Source of the DNA: JANNOG01 sp031398915
GTDB lineage: Bacteria; Actinomycetota; Actinomycetes; Actinomycetales; JBBAYJ01
NCBI GenBank assembly: GCA_031398915.1
Contig: JANNOG010000108.1
Location: 1-7,172, forward strand
Direction of reading: 5' to 3'
DNA length: 7,172 nt
Shown: in pieces, positions 5,548 through 7,172 of the stretch
Numbering within the stretch: the first letter of the stretch is position 1
Layout of the letters: every line of letters starts with the position of its first letter
Translations under genes and position numbers: made by a program
The notes under the pieces: generated by a model
The model's input: only the letters and a program-made list of their open reading frames with translations
What the model was told of the DNA's origin: nothing
Database searches by the model: none

Positions 5548-5934
5548 TCACCCTCCGCCGGCCACGCCGATGAGGTGACCTTCGGGATCGGTGAAGTGAC
5601 CGATCACCACCCCACCCTGCGTGCTCTGCGCCGGGCCCAGGATGCGGGTCCCGCCGAGGCGTACGGCTGCCTGCAGGGCGGCCTCGACATCGTCGACCGC
5701 CACGTAGAACATGGCGTGGCCGGTGCGGCCGGGGCCGCCTCCCACCCCGCCGCGGATGCCGGTGCCGTCCTCGGTCTGCATCAGCGACACGAAGCCGTAC
5801 TGGCCCTCGTCGGAGACCTCCTCGGCGACCGGGGAGTCGGTGTCGAACTCCCAGTCGAACAGGTCGGTGAAGAAAGCTCGCAGCAGAACCGGGTCCTGCC
5901 CGGTGACCTCGAAGTGGACGACGGGCTGTGGCAC
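5548..5934 (-). CDS. VOC-family (glyoxalase/bleomycin resistance fold) protein
   Basis: A 128-residue protein with two beta-alpha-beta-beta-beta modules of the vicinal oxygen chelate superfamily. The first begins PVVHFEVTGQDPVLLRAFFTDLFDWEFDTD, with the His that often binds metal. The second begins HAMFYVAVDDVEAALQAAVRLGGTRILGP and ends GHFTDPEGHLIGVAG, with the usual Glu. Members include glyoxalases, dioxygenases and drug-binding proteins; no substrate can be assigned here. I chose the GTG at 5934 because AGAGGA lies six bases upstream and the fold begins directly after it. A GTG at 5979 that overlaps the previous stop (GTGA) would add 15 non-conserved residues. The gene sits between the two reductase-family genes in the same orientation and is probably co-transcribed with the upstream one. 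Confidence 0.85.
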   Translation of the reverse strand: MPQPVVHFEVTGQDPVLLRAFFTDLFDWEFDTDSPVAEEVSDEGQYGFVSLMQTEDGTGIRGGVGGGPGRTGHAMFYVAVDDVEAALQAAVRLGGTRILGPAQSTQGGVVIGHFTDPEGHLIGVAGGG

Positions 5935-5975
5935 GGCTGGTCCTCTCGTTGGCTGGCTTGCGCTCGGGTGGCCCG

Positions 5976-6611
5976 TCACGGGTCACCCGTCGGCTGGTAG
6001 GTGAGGTGCGTGACGCCGGGCGCCGCGACCACAGCGGTGCACCGCAATCCGGCTGGGAGGCCGCCGAGCAGCCGGACACCGGCGCCGAGCAGCACCGGGA
6101 ACAGGTGCAGGGTGATCTCGTCGAGCAGTCCGGCGGCGAGGGCCTGGCGGACGGGGGACGAGCCCATGAGGCCCACGTCCCGGCCACCCGCGGCTGTCCG
6201 GGCGAGTTGCACGGCGTCGGCGATCCCCGTGGCGACGAACGTGTACGGCGGGTCACTGCTCGGCAGCGGGTCCGGCGCGACGTGGGTGAGGACGAACAGC
6301 GGCGCCCCGGGGAGCGGGCCGTGGCCGTCCCAGCCGTCGACCAGGTCGTAGGTGCGCCTGCCGGTGATGATGGCGCCGATCCGGTCCGCCAGGGCGTCCA
6401 AGACCTGCGCGCTGGCCGCCGAGAGCCGGAAGCCGGGGTGATGCCGGCTGGGGGTGTCGCCGTCGGAGTACCAGTCGAACAGCCGGCTCCCGCCGGTGCC
6501 AAGCGGCTGCTCGCTGGTGTCGTCCGGCCCGGCGATGTAGCCGTCCAGTGACACGCACAACCCCGCGATGACCCGTCCCGGGGCGGCGCCCGTCATCGTA
6601 TCGGTGGTCAT
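5976..6611 (-). CDS. RibD C-terminal/dihydrofolate-reductase-family protein 2
   Basis: A 211-residue single-domain protein of the RibD-C/DHFR-like family. Visible parts are VIAGLCVSLDGYIAGPDD at 14-31, IIGRRTY-like IITGRRTYDL at 81-90, a central LFVLTH strand, and the C-terminal DVGLMGSSPVRQALAAGLLDEITLHLFPVLLGAGVRLL at about 145-182, a typical NAD(P)H-binding end. The reaction is unknown. The ATG at 6611 overlaps the stop of hydrolase C (ATGA), suggesting translational coupling; no good Shine-Dalgarno precedes it. An ATG five codons in (6596) is a possible alternative. The gene repeats the hydrolase-then-reductase theme of this cluster, in the opposite order to the 4851-5441/hydrolase B pair. 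Confidence 0.85.
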   Translation of the reverse strand: MTTDTMTGAAPGRVIAGLCVSLDGYIAGPDDTSEQPLGTGGSRLFDWYSDGDTPSRHHPGFRLSAASAQVLDALADRIGAIITGRRTYDLVDGWDGHGPLPGAPLFVLTHVAPDPLPSSDPPYTFVATGIADAVQLARTAAGGRDVGLMGSSPVRQALAAGLLDEITLHLFPVLLGAGVRLLGGLPAGLRCTAVVAAPGVTHLTYQPTGDP

Positions 6612-7172
6612 GCAGCGTCATCCGCGTATGCCAGGAGCCGGTCCGCGAGTTCGGCGGGTCGGCTCAGGGCGACGAAGTGCCCGCCGTCCATCTCGTCCGG
6701 GACCAGCTGCAACCGTTGCCAGGCGACCGTGCGCTGCAGCGCGACGGGCAGGACCTGGTCGCCACGGCTGATCAGGACCCTGGTGGGCGTGTCCGGCCAC
6801 GCGTCGAGGGGCCACGCTGATGCGAAAGGCGTGTCGGATTGATCCCGCAGCCTGGCTCGGGCCTGGGCGGCCAACTCCGCCGGCAGGTCATGGAAGAACT
6901 CATCCACCGGCCCCCCTTCGGGGCCGGCTGCCGCGACGGCCTCAGCGTGCCCGGTCGCGACCCACCACTGCCCCGGAAACTCACCGGGTGACGGCACCAT
7001 CGCATTGAGCAGTACCAGCATCGCGACGGGCACCCGGTCACATACCAACGGGGCGCTGAACCCCGCGAAGGAGTGCGCCACCAGCACCACCGGGCCGCGG
7101 ACCCGTCGCCCTCGCACCGCGTTGACGATCGTGTCGGCGTACTCGGTGAGGCCGGCCGCGTCGTCGTCCACA
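6608..7172 (-). CDS. Alpha/beta hydrolase C, N-terminus beyond the window
   Basis: The C-terminal 187 or so residues of an alpha/beta hydrolase. The nucleophile elbow is VAHSFAG (Ser34 of the visible part), the acidic residue is in ISRGDQVLP (Asp138) and the histidine in DGGHFVALS (His165), so the triad is complete. Comparison with hydrolase A suggests about 37 residues, including the oxyanion HG strand, are encoded beyond 7172. The GTG at the edge is therefore not the true start. Shared stretches with A (SWW/QWW, EFFHDLP, WPLDAWPDTPTRV) show the two are paralogues. Its stop overlaps the ATG of the next gene (ATGA). Substrate unknown. Confidence 0.82.
   Translation of the reverse strand, partial: VDDDAAGLTEYADTIVNAVRGRRVRGPVVLVAHSFAGFSAPLVCDRVPVAMLVLLNAMVPSPGEFPGQWWVATGHAEAVAAAGPEGGPVDEFFHDLPAELAAQARARLRDQSDTPFASAWPLDAWPDTPTRVLISRGDQVLPVALQRTVAWQRLQLVPDEMDGGHFVALSRPAELADRLLAYADDAA

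Noticed and set aside
5444..6502. 352-codon minus-strand open frame
   Set aside because: It overlaps the VOC and reductase-family genes in another frame. Low-complexity Arg/Pro/Ser composition.
1..7172. CRISPR array, insertion sequence or integrase gene
   Set aside because: No regularly spaced direct repeats, terminal inverted repeats with a transposase, or recombinase motifs were seen in the window.

Overview
This is a GC-rich window from a chromosome that looks actinobacterial: strong codon bias, GTG starts next to ATG, long open frames on both strands, and protein families common in Actinomycetes. Almost every real gene is on the minus strand. The exception is a small ACT-domain gene at 2174-2566. 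The many long plus-strand frames over 400-5500 are antisense shadows of the minus-strand genes.

Left part (1-2012): a compact two-gene minus-strand operon. A helix-turn-helix regulator (1269-1976) is joined by a GTGA overlap to a DNA polymerase beta-fold nucleotidyltransferase of the AbiEii-like type (220-1272). The pair has the organisation of a toxin-antitoxin or abortive-infection module. Its promoter lies inside a 15-bp-arm palindrome whose last base is the A of the start codon, so the mRNA is predicted to be leaderless and autorepressed. A hairpin follows the operon. The first 20 bases of the window, read on the minus strand, match the 3' half of a tRNA-Met(CAU) from the anticodon loop onward, without the 5' half. 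This looks like an attachment-site remnant and suggests the module sits at the edge of an integrated element.

Middle (2118-3240): a free-standing tandem-ACT protein faces a 5'-truncated 2,2-dialkylglycine decarboxylase gene (2621-3199). The decarboxylase fragment starts abruptly inside the cofactor-binding segment, about 40 bp past the stop codon of the next gene.

Right part (3240-7172): a minus-strand run of small metabolic or detoxification-type genes. In transcription order these are alpha/beta hydrolase C (cut by the window edge), a RibD-C/dihydrofolate-reductase-family protein, a VOC (glyoxalase/bleomycin-resistance fold) protein, a second RibD-C family protein, alpha/beta hydrolase B, and alpha/beta hydrolase A. 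Hydrolase and reductase-fold genes are joined by ATGA stop/start overlaps. A and C are paralogues. B has a one-base frameshift at codon 6-7 and has lost its nucleophile serine and its catalytic histidine, so it is probably decaying. No substrate can be assigned to the cluster from sequence alone.

The most promising candidate for an under-described system is the HTH/nucleotidyltransferase pair with its palindromic leaderless promoter and the adjacent tRNA-derived site.
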